Of a stretch of 64,000 bases of DNA, positions 41,790 through 50,861 are shown piece after piece; the stretch's first letter is position 1, and each line of letters begins with the position of its first letter. The notes under the pieces are model-generated. The model did no database searches. It was given only the letters and a program-made list of their open reading frames with translations, and was not told where the DNA came from. A program made the position numbers and the translations under genes. This DNA is from Pseudohaliea sp964438205 (GTDB lineage: Bacteria > Pseudomonadota > Gammaproteobacteria > Pseudomonadales > Halieaceae), in contig CAYTJQ010000003.1 of the NCBI GenBank assembly GCA_964438205.1, forward strand, positions 31,683-95,682, in the 5' to 3' direction.

Positions 41790-43909
41790 TACTGACCTCC
41801 TTCAGCGGTCGCCGTCGCCGCCGCGGCGGCGCTGCCGATCGTTGCCACGACCCTGATCGACTTGTTGGGGGGAATCTCCTCGTAGGCGAGGATGTAGAAG
41901 TTCTCCATGCGCCCGCGCAGCAGGCGCGACAGGAAGGCGCGCAGGCCGGTGGACACGAGCAGCACGGGCGTGCGGCCCTCGGCCTCGAGTTTCTTCGAGC
42001 CGTCCATGACCTGGCGGATCACGCTGTCGACGAGCGTGGGCTCCAGGCCCCCCGCCCCGCCCTGCAGCGAATTGCCCAGGATCTGCTCCAGCTGCGAATC
42101 CAGCACCATCACCGGCAGCTCCCGCGCCGTGCCGTTCACGGCCTGGAAGATCGCCGGCCCGAGCGCGACGCGCACCCGCGCCGTCAGCTCCTCGACATCC
42201 TTTTCCTTGCCCGCCTGGGCCGCGAGCGCCTCGGCGATGGTGCGCATGTCGCGCACGGGAACACCCTCCTCGAGCAGGTTCTGCAGCACACGGGTCAGCT
42301 CCGCCAGGCTCATGGTGGTGGGTACCAGGTTCTCCACCAGCTTCGGCGAGGAGCGGGCTAGCTTGTCCAGCAGCTGCTGCGTGCCGTCCTGGCCGAGCAG
42401 CTCCCGGGCGTGGTTCTTCAGCAGCTGGCTCAGGTGCGTGGCGATGACCGTGCTGCTGTCGACTACCGTGTACCCCTTGGACTGCGCGTCATCGCGCTGC
42501 GAGGGGTCGATCCACACCGCCTCGAGGCCGAAGGTCGGGTCGCGGGTGGCGACGCCCTCGAGCTCGCCGAAGACCTGGCCGGGGTTGATCGCCAGCTCGC
42601 GGCCGGGAAACACCTCACCCTCCCCGACGACGACATCGTGCAGGCTGATCCGGTAGCTGTTGGGTGACAGGTCCAGGTTGTCGCGGATGTGCACCGAGTG
42701 CACGAGGAAACCGAGCTCCTGGGACAGCTTCTTCCGCACTCCCTTGATCCGGGCGAGGAGGTCCCCGCCCTGGTTGCGGTCAACCAGGGAAATGAGCCGG
42801 TACCCGACCTCGAGACCGATCTCATCGACATCGCTGACGTCGTCCCAGCTCAGCTCCGCGGGCTCCGCCGGCCGCGCTTCACGCGCCTCCACGGCCGCCG
42901 CGACCGGTGGCGCCTGGCTGCGCTGCCAGCGCAGCCAGGCGACGCTGCCGAGGATACCCGCGATGGAGAGGAACACCAGGTTGGGCATCCCCGGCACCAG
43001 CCCCATGAGCCCGATGCTGCCCGCCGCGACGATCATGACCCGGGGATTGTCCGTCAGCTGGCTGGCCATGGCCTCGCCCATGTCCTGGGCACCGGACATG
43101 CGCGTCACGATGATCGCCGCCGCGGTCGACAGGAGCATGGACGGTATCTGGGCGACCAGGCCATCGCCGATGGTCAGCAGCGTGTAGTTCTGCGCCGCCT
43201 GCGCCGCGGTGAGGTCGTGCTGCAGGGTGCCGATTGCAAAACCGCCGATGATGTTGATGAACAGGATCAGGATACCGGCGACGGCATCGCCGCGGACGAA
43301 CTTGCTCGCGCCGTCCATGGCGCCGTAGAAATCCGCCTCCCGGCCGACCTCCTCGCGCCGGGCGAGGGCGTCCTCCTGGGAAATGAGGCCGGCGTTCAGG
43401 TCCGCATCGATCGCCATCTGCTTGCCGGGCATCGCGTCCAGGGTGAAGCGTGCCGTCACCTCGGAGATGCGGCCGGCGCCCTTGGTGACGACCACGAAAT
43501 TGATCACCACCAGGATGGTGAAGAGCACCAGGCCGACCGCGTAGCTGCCGCCGACCACGAATTCACCGAAGGCGCGGATCACGTTACCCGCGGCGTCCGT
43601 CCCCGTGTGGCCCTCCAGCAGGACCACGCGCGTGGACGCGACGTTGAGACCGAGGCGCAGCAGGGTCGCAATGAGAAGCACCGTGGGGAAGACCGCGAAC
43701 TCCAGGGGCCGCGACGCGTAGACGGCGGCGAGCAGCACGATGATGGCGAGGGCGATGTTGAAGGTGAACAGCAGGTCCAGCGCGAGCGGCGGCAGCGGCA
43801 GGACAATCATCACCAGCATCAGCAGCAGCACGAACGGCGTGCCCACGCCGCTCAGCAGCATGCCGATACCCGGCCCCGTCGCGCCCTCGACCGTGTCACT
43901 GGTCGCCAT
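41789..43909 (-). CDS. flhA: Flagellar export gate protein FlhA
   Basis: The 706-residue protein has about eight N-terminal membrane helices (FVLLLMLVMIVLPLPPLAL and following). The FHIPEP-family region ARFTLDAMPGKQMAIDADLN lies between helices, and a cytosolic nonameric ring domain of about 360 residues follows (VSDVDEIGLEVGYRL, GYTVVDSSTVIATHLS). It forms the export gate for flagellar axial proteins. I chose the ATG at 43909 because GAGGAG lies 7 bases upstream; the ATG at 43924 overlaps that site. It overlaps flhB by 14 bases and flhF by one base. Confidence 0.95.
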   Translation of the reverse strand: MATSDTVEGATGPGIGMLLSGVGTPFVLLLMLVMIVLPLPPLALDLLFTFNIALAIIVLLAAVYASRPLEFAVFPTVLLIATLLRLGLNVASTRVVLLEGHTGTDAAGNVIRAFGEFVVGGSYAVGLVLFTILVVINFVVVTKGAGRISEVTARFTLDAMPGKQMAIDADLNAGLISQEDALARREEVGREADFYGAMDGASKFVRGDAVAGILILFINIIGGFAIGTLQHDLTAAQAAQNYTLLTIGDGLVAQIPSMLLSTAAAIIVTRMSGAQDMGEAMASQLTDNPRVMIVAAGSIGLMGLVPGMPNLVFLSIAGILGSVAWLRWQRSQAPPVAAAVEAREARPAEPAELSWDDVSDVDEIGLEVGYRLISLVDRNQGGDLLARIKGVRKKLSQELGFLVHSVHIRDNLDLSPNSYRISLHDVVVGEGEVFPGRELAINPGQVFGELEGVATRDPTFGLEAVWIDPSQRDDAQSKGYTVVDSSTVIATHLSQLLKNHARELLGQDGTQQLLDKLARSSPKLVENLVPTTMSLAELTRVLQNLLEEGVPVRDMRTIAEALAAQAGKEKDVEELTARVRVALGPAIFQAVNGTARELPVMVLDSQLEQILGNSLQGGAGGLEPTLVDSVIRQVMDGSKKLEAEGRTPVLLVSTGLRAFLSRLLRGRMENFYILAYEEIPPNKSIRVVATIGSAAAAATATAEGGQ

Positions 43910-45059
43910 CTTCGGGCTCCTCATCCGTGTTGTCGGCCGCCGCCCACTCCTCGGGCACCTCCAGGTCCACCGGCGGCGGCACGTAGTCTGTCGGCCCCGC
44001 GCGGCGCAGCTGGAGCAGGTAGGCGAGGACGCGCGCTACGGCCAGGTAGAGCTCGCGCGGAATCTCCTGCCCGATCTCTGTTGTCGCGTAGAGGGCGCGG
44101 GCCAGGGGCGGGGCCTCGAACACCGGCACCTCGGCGGCGCGGGCAACGCTGCGGATCTGCAGTGCGACCAGGTCCCTGCCCCGGGCAACGACCGTGGGCG
44201 CCCCGGCCCCGGCCGCGTCGTAGCGCAGCGCAACGGCGACGTGCGTCGGGTTGGTGATCACGACATCCGCCTTCGGCACGTCCTGCATCATGCGGCGCTG
44301 GGCCACCTCCCGCTGCAGCTCGCGGATCCGCTGGCGCACCTCCGGGCGGCCGTCGGTCTCTTTCAGCTCCTCGCGCACCTCCTGCCGGGTCATGCGCAGC
44401 TGCCGGTTGAAGTTCCAGAGTTCGAAGGGCACGTCGAGGGCGGCAATGAAGACCAGCGTTCCGGTCAGCAGCAGGAGCCCCCAGAGCAGCACCTGCACGG
44501 CCGCGCGGCTGGCATAGCCGGGTTCGTAGGCGCCCAGGGTCAGGATGTCACGCTCGAAGAGAAGGAAAACGACCAGCGTGGCGCCGAGCAGCAGCAGGAA
44601 CTTGCCCAGCGCCTTCAGCATCTCGACCAGCCCCTTGGCCGAGAAGACGCGGGCAATGCCCTTCACCGGGTTGAGTTTCTCGAGGCTGAAGGCGATCGCC
44701 TCACCGCTGAAGGTCCAGCCACCCATGGCCAGGGGGCCGGCGAAAGCGGCGACGATGGCGACCGCAAAGAGGGGTAGCAGGAGCAGGAGTGCCTGCGCCA
44801 GCATGTAGCCCAGGTGCACCGGCAGTCGCTCGCTGGCGAACACCAGCTCCCGGCTCACCGAGAAGCCGTCGGCGAGCAGCGCCTGGAACCCCTGCACGAG
44901 CGTACCGCCGAGGACGAGAAGACCCAGGGACAGCGCCAGCAGCGACAGCAGCGTATTGAGCTCCTTCGACCGCGGCACCTGCCCCCGGCGCCGGGCCTCC
45001 TGCTTGCGGCGTTCTGTGGGCTGTTCCGTGCGTTCCTGGCCGGTCTGCTCTTCTGCCAT
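43896..45059 (-). CDS. flhB: Flagellar export switch protein FlhB
   Basis: The 387-residue protein has four membrane helices and a C-terminal cytosolic domain. The autocleavage motif NPTH (in VVITNPTHVAVALRYD) lies near residue 270, so specificity switching after hook completion should work normally. The N-terminus EQTGQERTEQPTERRKQEA is typical. It follows fliR by 9 bases and overlaps flhA. The cleaved C-terminal segment has a stand-alone homologue in flhX (33495-33788). Confidence 0.95.
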   Translation of the reverse strand: MAEEQTGQERTEQPTERRKQEARRRGQVPRSKELNTLLSLLALSLGLLVLGGTLVQGFQALLADGFSVSRELVFASERLPVHLGYMLAQALLLLLPLFAVAIVAAFAGPLAMGGWTFSGEAIAFSLEKLNPVKGIARVFSAKGLVEMLKALGKFLLLLGATLVVFLLFERDILTLGAYEPGYASRAAVQVLLWGLLLLTGTLVFIAALDVPFELWNFNRQLRMTRQEVREELKETDGRPEVRQRIRELQREVAQRRMMQDVPKADVVITNPTHVAVALRYDAAGAGAPTVVARGRDLVALQIRSVARAAEVPVFEAPPLARALYATTEIGQEIPRELYLAVARVLAYLLQLRRAGPTDYVPPPVDLEVPEEWAAADNTDEEPEDGDQ

Positions 45060-45068
45060 GGCGTCCCC

Positions 45069-45839
45069 TCAGCCGAACACGAGCAGGGTGCGCTGGAGCC
45101 CCGCCTCGATGAAGCGCCGGAGCGTGTCCAGGAACCCGGGCAGCGCGAGCAGCATGAAGAAGAAACCCGCGAGGATGGTCACGGGGAAGCCGACGGCAAA
45201 GATGTTCAGCTGCGGCGCCGCGCGCGTGATGACGCCGAAAGCGATGTTGATCATCAGTACGGCGGTGAGCGCCGGTAGCGCCAGGAGCAGCGCCGTGGCG
45301 AAGATCTGCCCGCCGAAGGCGGCGACGTTGCCGAAGCTGTCGAAGGCGAGGCCCGGCTGCGCCACCGGCAGCAGCCGGAAGCTCTCGGCCAGCGCCATGA
45401 GGAGCACCAGGTGCCCGTCGATGGCGAGGAACAGGAGCGTCGCGAGGATGACGTTGAGCTGGCTGACCACGGGCACCTGTACGCCGTTCTGCGGATCCAC
45501 CGTCATGGCGAAGCCGAGGCCCATGCTCATGGCCACCGTTTCGCCGGCGACGATCACCGCGGCGAACACCATCTGCATGATGAAACCGATGCACAGGCCG
45601 ATGGCCACCTCGCGCACGGCGAGCAGCAGACCGATTCCGCTGATCGCGTCCGGCGGCGAGGCGGGCACGGCGAGCGGCGCCAGCAGGGCGGCCACGACGA
45701 CCGCCAGCGCGATGCGCACGCGCACGGACACGGTGCCCGCGCTGAACACCGGTGCGACCAGCAGCAGCGCAGACAGGCGCAGGAACGGCCAGTACCAGCC
45801 GCGCAGGCTCGCCAGGATCAGGTCGAGGTCCAGGGCCAC
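45069..45839 (-). CDS. fliR: Flagellar export apparatus protein FliR
   Basis: The 256-residue integral membrane export-gate component has about six helices (LRLSALLLVAPVFSAG, VREVAIGLCIGFIMQMVF, VSQLNVILATLLFLAIDG). I use the GTG at 45839, which overlaps the fliQ stop by one base (TAGTG) and gives the usual FliR length. A longer frame upstream would run through fliQ. FliP, FliQ and FliR assemble the conical export pore. Confidence 0.93.
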   Translation of the reverse strand: MALDLDLILASLRGWYWPFLRLSALLLVAPVFSAGTVSVRVRIALAVVVAALLAPLAVPASPPDAISGIGLLLAVREVAIGLCIGFIMQMVFAAVIVAGETVAMSMGLGFAMTVDPQNGVQVPVVSQLNVILATLLFLAIDGHLVLLMALAESFRLLPVAQPGLAFDSFGNVAAFGGQIFATALLLALPALTAVLMINIAFGVITRAAPQLNIFAVGFPVTILAGFFFMLLALPGFLDTLRRFIEAGLQRTLLVFG

Positions 45840-46108
45840 TAGCCCAGTAACCCCGGGATATCGCCGTAAAGACGGCGGGCGAAACTGATGGCCACCTGCA
45901 GCATCCACGGCCCGGCGATAAACAGGGCGGCCACCAGGGCGATGAGCTTGGGGATGAAGCTGAGCGTCATCTCCTGGATCTGCGTCGCCGCCTGGAAGAT
46001 ACCGATGAGCAGGCCGATGGCCAGCGCAGACAGCAGCAGCGGCGCGGCGAGCAGCACCGCGAGCCAGAGGGCGTCACGGCCGACATCGAGTACCTGCTCC
46101 GGTCCCAC
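45839..46108 (-). CDS. fliQ: Flagellar export apparatus protein FliQ
   Basis: The 89-residue protein has two hydrophobic hairpin segments (LAVLLAAPLLLSALAIGLLI and IPKLIALVAALFIAGPWML). The conserved IFQAATQIQEMTLSFIPK loop lies between them. It forms part of the FliPQR pore. The GTG start is 3 bases after the fliP stop, and the stop overlaps the fliR start. Confidence 0.93.
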   Translation of the reverse strand: MGPEQVLDVGRDALWLAVLLAAPLLLSALAIGLLIGIFQAATQIQEMTLSFIPKLIALVAALFIAGPWMLQVAISFARRLYGDIPGLLG

Positions 46109-46111
46109 GGC

Positions 46112-46882
46112 CTACACCGCGAAGCTGGAGACGAGGGTCGCCGCGATCAGCGACCAGCCGTCGATCAGCACGAACAGCATGAGCTTGAACGGCAGCGAGA
46201 TCAGCATCGGGGAGAGCATCATCATCCCCATGGACATCAGCACCGCCGCCACCACCAGGTCGATGACCAGGAAGGGCACGAACATCAGGAAGCCGATCTG
46301 GAAGGCGGTCTTCAGCTCACTGGTGAGAAACGAGGGCAGCAGGACGACCATGGGCACATCGTCCGGCGTGGCGAACGGGTCGTAGCCCCCGAGCTCGCCG
46401 AACATGAGCAGGTCGTTTTCCCGGGTCTGGCTGAACATGAAGTCGCGGAAGGGCCGCTGCGCCGTCGTGAGCGCCTCCTCGAAGCTCACCGACTCCTCGA
46501 GGTAGGGTTTCAGGGCCTCGTCGTACGCTGTCTGCAGCACCGGTGCCATGATGAACAGGCTGAGGAACAGCGAGAGGCCGAGGATGATCTGGTTCGAGGG
46601 CGTCTGCGCCGTGCCCAGCGCCTGGCGCAGGATGGCGAGCACGATCAGGATCCGCGTGAACGAGGTCATGGTGATCAGCGCCGCCGGCAGCAGCGTGAGC
46701 ACGGTCATCAGCAGCAGGATCTGGATGTTGAGCGCATAGCTGCTGCCGCCGCCCTGGGCGGGTTGCACGGACACCAGCGGTATCGTGGCCTGTGCCTGCG
46801 CGACCCCGGGCAGCAGCCCGAGCAGCACCAGGAGCAGCATCGACAGCAGCAGCGGGAGCAGACCCGGCAGCCGACGCCTCAT
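46112..46882 (-). CDS. fliP: Flagellar export apparatus protein FliP
   Basis: The 256-residue protein has a cleavable signal peptide (residues 1-30, cut near VAQA). The FliP core follows: LLLMTVLTLLPAALITMTSF, RILIVLAILRQALGT, QTPSNQIILGLSLFLSLF and TAFQIGFLMFVPFLVIDLV. It is the pentameric base of the export pore. ATG overlaps the fliO stop (ATGA). Confidence 0.95.
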   Translation of the reverse strand: MRRRLPGLLPLLLSMLLLVLLGLLPGVAQAQATIPLVSVQPAQGGGSSYALNIQILLLMTVLTLLPAALITMTSFTRILIVLAILRQALGTAQTPSNQIILGLSLFLSLFIMAPVLQTAYDEALKPYLEESVSFEEALTTAQRPFRDFMFSQTRENDLLMFGELGGYDPFATPDDVPMVVLLPSFLTSELKTAFQIGFLMFVPFLVIDLVVAAVLMSMGMMMLSPMLISLPFKLMLFVLIDGWSLIAATLVSSFAV

Positions 46883-47313
46883 CGCCCCCCTCCCCGCTGC
46901 CCGGCGAGGCCGCCGAGCAGGCCGGCGAAGTCACGCCCCGCGGCAGTGGCGGCCGCGTCCGCGCTGTCGGCGACCGGTTCGTCGAACACGTGCAGCGTGC
47001 GCACGGTGCCCGGGGCGACGCCGAGCAGCAGCTGCCGATCACCGGCGGCCAGCAGGACGACCTTTTCCCGGACGCCCACGCTGGCGGTCGCCAGCACCCG
47101 CAGGGAGCCGCCGCGGGCGCTGCCGGTGCGGTTCACCCGCCGGAGCAGCCAGATCACCACGGCCAGGCAGAGCAGCACCAGCAGCAGCGAACCGAGCACC
47201 TGCGCGGCATACCCCGGGCTCAGGATATCCGGCGCCGAGGGCGCCGCGACGGCCCCGGGGGACACGGCGGCCAGCGGCAGGAGGCGGTAGCGGGCGGGGG
47301 ACACGTCGCTCAC
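46879..47313 (-). CDS. fliO: Flagellar assembly protein FliO
   Basis: The 144-residue protein has one membrane helix (about 37-58, VLGSLLLVLLCLAVVIWLL) and a short cytosolic FliO domain (GSLRVLATASVGVREKVVLL, QLLLGVAPGTVRTLHVF). FliO helps FliP oligomerise during gate assembly. The GTG start overlaps the fliN stop (GTGA), and its stop overlaps fliP. The C-terminal tail is Ala/Gly-rich. Confidence 0.88.
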   Translation of the reverse strand: MSDVSPARYRLLPLAAVSPGAVAAPSAPDILSPGYAAQVLGSLLLVLLCLAVVIWLLRRVNRTGSARGGSLRVLATASVGVREKVVLLAAGDRQLLLGVAPGTVRTLHVFDEPVADSADAAATAAGRDFAGLLGGLAGQRGGGR

Positions 47314-47666
47314 TTCAGTTTCTTCAGCCGCTCCGACGGACTCACCACGTCGATCAGGCGCAGGCCGAAACGGCCGTTGGACTCGACCACCTCGCCCCGC
47401 GCGATCAGCGTGCCGTTGACCATGAGGTCCAGCGGATCATTGATGTCGCGCTGCAGCTCGACGACCGTGCCCTGGGTCAGCGACAGCAGCTCCTTGATCG
47501 GCATGCGGGTGCGGCCGATCTCCACCGAGAGCGTCACGTTCACGTCCAGGAGCAGGTCGAGGCTGACCTCGCCACTGCCCGCCGCCGCTGCCGTGTCGCC
47601 TTCGAGGGGCTCGAGGGCGGCAGCGTCGCCGCCGGCCGCCGGGCCCTGCCGCTCTTCATCGCTCAT
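47310..47666 (-). CDS. fliN: Flagellar motor switch protein FliN
   Basis: The 118-residue C-ring protein has a single SPOA domain (LDLLLDVNVTLSVEIGRTRM, LLSLTQGTVVELQRDINDPL, LMVNGTLIARGEVV) after an acidic/alanine-rich N-terminus. It builds the lower C-ring with FliM and docks the export ATPase complex through FliH. It overlaps fliM and fliO by 4 bases each. Confidence 0.94.
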   Translation of the reverse strand: MSDEERQGPAAGGDAAALEPLEGDTAAAAGSGEVSLDLLLDVNVTLSVEIGRTRMPIKELLSLTQGTVVELQRDINDPLDLMVNGTLIARGEVVESNGRFGLRLIDVVSPSERLKKLK

Positions 47667-48628
47667 GACTTACCTCCGTTGCTTGCGGCCTCTTCCAGGG
47701 CCAGCCGCGTGATCTTGATGGCCTTGCGTCCCTCGTGGCTCCCGTAGCTGCCGCGGGCAAAGCGTTCGCCCTCGACCCGCAGTTCCACCTCCGCGGGCAT
47801 CTCGAGGGGCAGGACCGAACCGACGCGAAGCGCGAGCAGGTCGGCAAGCGCGTAGTCCCGCGTGCACAGCACGCCGGTCAGCTCCAGGGGGACGGCGCGC
47901 AGCTCGCGGCGGAAATAGGGCGCCCAGCCGGGCCCCGTCTCGGCGGCGCGCTGCGGCGGGGCAAAGCGCTCCCGGTGCGATTCCAGCGCCGCGAGGGGCA
48001 GGGCGAGCTGCAGCTGGCTGCGGAACTCCCCGGCGGTGATGTCGAAGCCGATGAGCAGCGCGGCATCCCTGGCCGGCTGTGCCTCCAGCTTGTCCGGTGT
48101 CGGGGCCACGGACAGGTCGCCGGGCTGGAGCGCGAGCTTGTCGGCCCAGGCCGTCGCCATGCTGTCGAGGGTGAGGCCGGCGACGCGCTCGGCGAGGCGC
48201 AGCTCGCTGGGGGTCAGGGCACTGCGCTCACGGGCGGCCGGGGGGCCGCTGCGGCCACCGCCGAAGTAGTCGTTCACCAGCAGGGACAGGAAATCGCCCG
48301 CCATGAGCAGGTGGCAGTGGCCGGCGAGGGGCGCGAGCTCGACGGTGGCGACGCCCGCGACCGCACCGACGGAGACGGCGAGGTCGCCGTAGCTCGAGAG
48401 CTGCAGCGACTGGGGCTGCAGCTCGAATTCGATGGAAAAGGTGTCGGAGAGGGCGCTCGCGAGCAGGTCGGCGTGGCGCTGGTTGATACCGGCCAGCGCC
48501 GCGAACTGGCCGAGCACGGACCGCTCGCGGGCGGTGAAGTCGAAGGGACGATAGCTCCCCGCTGCCGCGCTGTCTTCGCGGGTCAGGGCATTGATCTCAT
48601 CCTCATTCAGGATCTCGCTATCGGCCAT
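47663..48628 (-). CDS. fliM: Flagellar motor switch protein FliM
   Basis: The 321-residue switch protein starts with the CheY-P-binding peptide (SEILNEDEINAL). A CheC-like middle domain (RHADLLASALSDTFSIEFEL region, LNRSYFGGG-like NDYFGGGRSG) and a C-terminal SPOA domain follow. An intact CheY-binding peptide implies that chemotaxis genes exist elsewhere in the genome. It starts 13 bases after fliL and overlaps fliN. Confidence 0.94.
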   Translation of the reverse strand: MADSEILNEDEINALTREDSAAAGSYRPFDFTARERSVLGQFAALAGINQRHADLLASALSDTFSIEFELQPQSLQLSSYGDLAVSVGAVAGVATVELAPLAGHCHLLMAGDFLSLLVNDYFGGGRSGPPAARERSALTPSELRLAERVAGLTLDSMATAWADKLALQPGDLSVAPTPDKLEAQPARDAALLIGFDITAGEFRSQLQLALPLAALESHRERFAPPQRAAETGPGWAPYFRRELRAVPLELTGVLCTRDYALADLLALRVGSVLPLEMPAEVELRVEGERFARGSYGSHEGRKAIKITRLALEEAASNGGKS

Positions 48629-48641
48629 AATCCCTCATCGG

Positions 48642-49169
48642 CTACTGCAACACGAAAGCGGTGAAGTAGACCTCCTGCACCGCATCCTCGCCGGACGCGC
48701 CCAGCGCCCTGTTGACCGCAGCCAGCGCATCGCTGCGCAGCTGCTCCTTGCCTTCCACCGTCCGCAGGGCATCGAAGTCCTGCCCGCTGAGCAGCATGAT
48801 CACCTCGTTGCGCACGGCGGGGCGGTTGCGCTCGGCGCGATCGATCGCGTCCTGGCTGTAGGCCATGAGCTCCATTTCCGTCTGCACGTAGCGAATGCCG
48901 CCCTTGTAGTCGAAGTTCACCAGGAAGCGGCCGAGGTCCAGGTACAGCGCCTCGCGCTCCTCCTGCTCCTCCGGCTCCGCTTCGGCAGCGGTCTCCGCCG
49001 CTGCCGGGTCCTCGCCGTTCGCCAGGAAGAACCAGGCGCCGCCGGCCCCGCCGCCGAGCAGCAGCACGGCGAGCAACACCCAGAGGAGAAGCCTGCCCTT
49101 GCCACCGCCGCTTTTCTCCGGCGCTTCCTCGCCGTTCCTGTTCAGGTTCAAATCGTCGTTGCGTGCCAT
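48642..49169 (-). CDS. fliL: Flagellar basal-body-associated protein FliL
   Basis: The 175-residue protein has one membrane helix (about 27-49, LLLWVLLAVLLLGGGAGGAWFF in part) and an acidic linker (AETAAEAEPEEQEE). The periplasmic FliL domain follows (LYLDLGRFLVNF, RYVQTEMELMAYSQDA, VIMLLSGQDFDALRTVEG). FliL surrounds stator units and stabilises them under load. It is the first gene of the fliLMNOPQR-flhBA unit and has an RpoN promoter 58-73 bases upstream. Confidence 0.92.
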   Translation of the reverse strand: MARNDDLNLNRNGEEAPEKSGGGKGRLLLWVLLAVLLLGGGAGGAWFFLANGEDPAAAETAAEAEPEEQEEREALYLDLGRFLVNFDYKGGIRYVQTEMELMAYSQDAIDRAERNRPAVRNEVIMLLSGQDFDALRTVEGKEQLRSDALAAVNRALGASGEDAVQEVYFTAFVLQ

Positions 49170-49506
49170 GTTCCTTCCTCACCATCGGCCATCCGGTCGG
49201 GTGCAGCGACACGCGCCACCCCTCCCAGCAAGAGCTGTACCACCGTTGCTTTTTCTACTAAAAACAGTGCATTAAGAAATCCCTGGAGACGCCGCGACAA
49301 CATTTTGACGCACCCCTCGGGCGCGCCTGACAGCAGACCGGCGTCAGCCAGCGAGTCTAGACGTATTCGGCAGTGAGAACTATCCGCGACGCGTGAACGG
49401 GCGAGGGTCCCGGGGCCGGGTTCCGGCACCGGGTTGCCGGCCCGGGATCGGGCTCCGGGCGATGGGCTGGGGCAGTGGTTTCGGGCGGTGGACCGTGACG
49501 GTGCTG
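49170..49506. other. Intergenic region between fliK and fliL, holding the fliL promoter
   Basis: These 337 bases contain no supportable gene. The fliL-proximal third holds the RpoN promoter (49227-49242) and an AT-richer leader. The fliK-proximal part (about 49400-49470) is very GC-rich with overlapping inverted repeats of CCCGGGGCCGG / CCGGCCCGGG type. These could form a strong hairpin after fliK, but they have no T-tract. Confidence 0.7.
49227..49242 (-). promoter_or_regulatory. RpoN (-24/-12) promoter of fliL
   Basis: On the minus strand TGGTACA-GCTC-TTGCT matches TGGCACG-N4-TTGCW except at two positions, with the invariant GG and GC at correct spacing. The predicted start of transcription is about 45 bases before the fliL ATG. 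FleQ- and FleR-dependent activation is expected. Confidence 0.85.
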
Positions 49507-50790
49507 TCAGGCAAAGGTATCGAGGAGCCCGTCGACACGCAGCGCCAGCGACCCGTCGGCACGGCCCGCCTGCGCGTCGGCGGCCGCGAGGCCGGCCGGA
49601 TCCGTCCCGCCGCCTGCGCCGGGCAGGCCGTCGCGATCGCCCCCGCCGTTACGGGCGTCCTGCTGTGGCTCCCGGTAGCTCACCTCACCCTCGGCGAGAT
49701 CGAGCCCGCTCTGCTGGAGCAGTTCCCGCAGCCGCGGCAGGGACTGTTCGATGGCGTCGCGGGCATGGGCCGTTTCCGTGACGAAAACCACCCGGGCCTG
49801 GTCACCATCGGTGTTGATGGTGACGTGAAGGCGGCCGAGCTCGGCGGGGTGGAGTTGCACCGTGGCTTCCCGCGAGGCCGTGCCGACGAGGATCCGGACC
49901 TGGCCGGCCAGGCCGTCGGCAAAATCGCCCTGCGGGCCAGCCAGGTTGTAGGCCAGCGCCATCGGCCGCGGTGACGCGCCGCTGTCGGAAGACAGCTGCG
50001 ACAGCGCCGGCAGCGCCGCGGCATCCGCCCGCTGTGGCGCGACACTGTCGCCGCCCTGTGCGGCGGCGACCGGGCTGCCCGGCAGCGGCGAGCGCCGGGT
50101 GTCGGCATCGGGTGATTCCGCGGTTGCCGCGATGAGGTCGCGGGCTGCCGGAGAAGCCGACGGTACGGGTGCCTGCGGTGCGTCGGGGACATCCGCTGCG
50201 ACGGCAGCGGGGCCGATGGCGGGACGGGCGCCNNNNNNNNNNNNNNNNNNNNNNNNNNNNNNNNNNNNNNNNNNNNNNNNNNNNNNNNNNNNNNNNNNNN
50301 NNNNNNNNNNNNNNNNNNNNNNNNNNNNNNNNTGCCCGGCGGCAGGCCTGGCAGCCACGGCCCCCTCGATACCTTCAGCACCGGTGACCGCACCGGTGAC
50401 AGCACCGTTGGACGCACCGGTGAGGGCGATGGGGAGCACCGGCGCCGCAGGGGACGTTGCCGACAGGCGCGCCTCGGCCGGGGAGATCGGCGCCGGCTCC
50501 ACGGGCAGACCGGCAGCCGCTCCCGGCGCTACCGGGCCCGCCACCGGCCCGGTGATGACCAGCGCCGCCAGCGGGCCCTCTGCGAGCGGCAAGGGGCTGC
50601 CGTCGGACGGCAGGCCCTTGCCGCCGGCATTGGCCGGCGCGGTAGCGTCAATCCGGAGCCCCGCCAGCAGGCCGGCAAAGGGATCGGCGGACGCCTCGCC
50701 CGCCGGGCGCCGCGGTGACACGCCGTCAGCGGCAGCGCTTTCACCGGTGGCAACGGCGGGCCCGACGGCCAGGGGCAGCTGTGGCAGCAT
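49507..50790 (-). CDS. fliK: Flagellar hook-length control protein FliK (interrupted by assembly gap)
   Basis: FliK measures hook length and triggers the FlhB switch. The N-terminal part after the ATG at 50790 (DPFAGLLAGLRIDA) leads into a long Ala/Pro/Gly/Thr-rich region that contains the 100-N gap. The C-terminal domain is conserved: GQVRILVGTASREATVQLHP, ELGRLHVTINTDGDQARVVF, RLRELLQQSGLDLAEGEVSY. The frame is the same on both sides of the N-run. Tandem repeats (GAVTGAVTGA coding) flank the gap and explain it. An RpoN promoter lies 36 bases before the start codon, so fliK has its own start of transcription after fliJ. Confidence 0.9.
   Translation of the reverse strand: MLPQLPLAVGPAVATGESAAADGVSPRRPAGEASADPFAGLLAGLRIDATAPANAGGKGLPSDGSPLPLAEGPLAALVITGPVAGPVAPGAAAGLPVEPAPISPAEARLSATSPAAPVLPIALTGASNGAVTGAVTGAEGIEGAVAARPAAGXXXXXXXXXXXXXXXXXXXXXXXXXXXXXXXXXXGARPAIGPAAVAADVPDAPQAPVPSASPAARDLIAATAESPDADTRRSPLPGSPVAAAQGGDSVAPQRADAAALPALSQLSSDSGASPRPMALAYNLAGPQGDFADGLAGQVRILVGTASREATVQLHPAELGRLHVTINTDGDQARVVFVTETAHARDAIEQSLPRLRELLQQSGLDLAEGEVSYREPQQDARNGGGDRDGLPGAGGGTDPAGLAAADAQAGRADGSLALRVDGLLDTFA
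50233..50332. other. Assembly gap of 100 N inside fliK
   Basis: Exactly 100 N lie in the low-complexity middle of fliK, flanked on one side by accggtgac-type tandem repeats. It is a scaffold gap of unknown true length. Confidence 0.97.
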
Positions 50791-50825
50791 GGGGATATCC
50801 GTCAATGGATCGTCGGAGAAGGACG

Positions 50826-50841
50826 AGCAAAGGCCGTGCCA
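50826..50841 (-). promoter_or_regulatory. RpoN (-24/-12) promoter of fliK
   Basis: On the minus strand TGGCACG-GCCT-TTGCT is a perfect match to the RpoN consensus TGGCACG-N4-TTGCW. It lies in the 71-base fliJ-fliK gap, and its -12 end is about 36 bases before the fliK ATG. Confidence 0.93.
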
Positions 50842-50861
50842 GCCTCCCCGGCACCGCGCCT

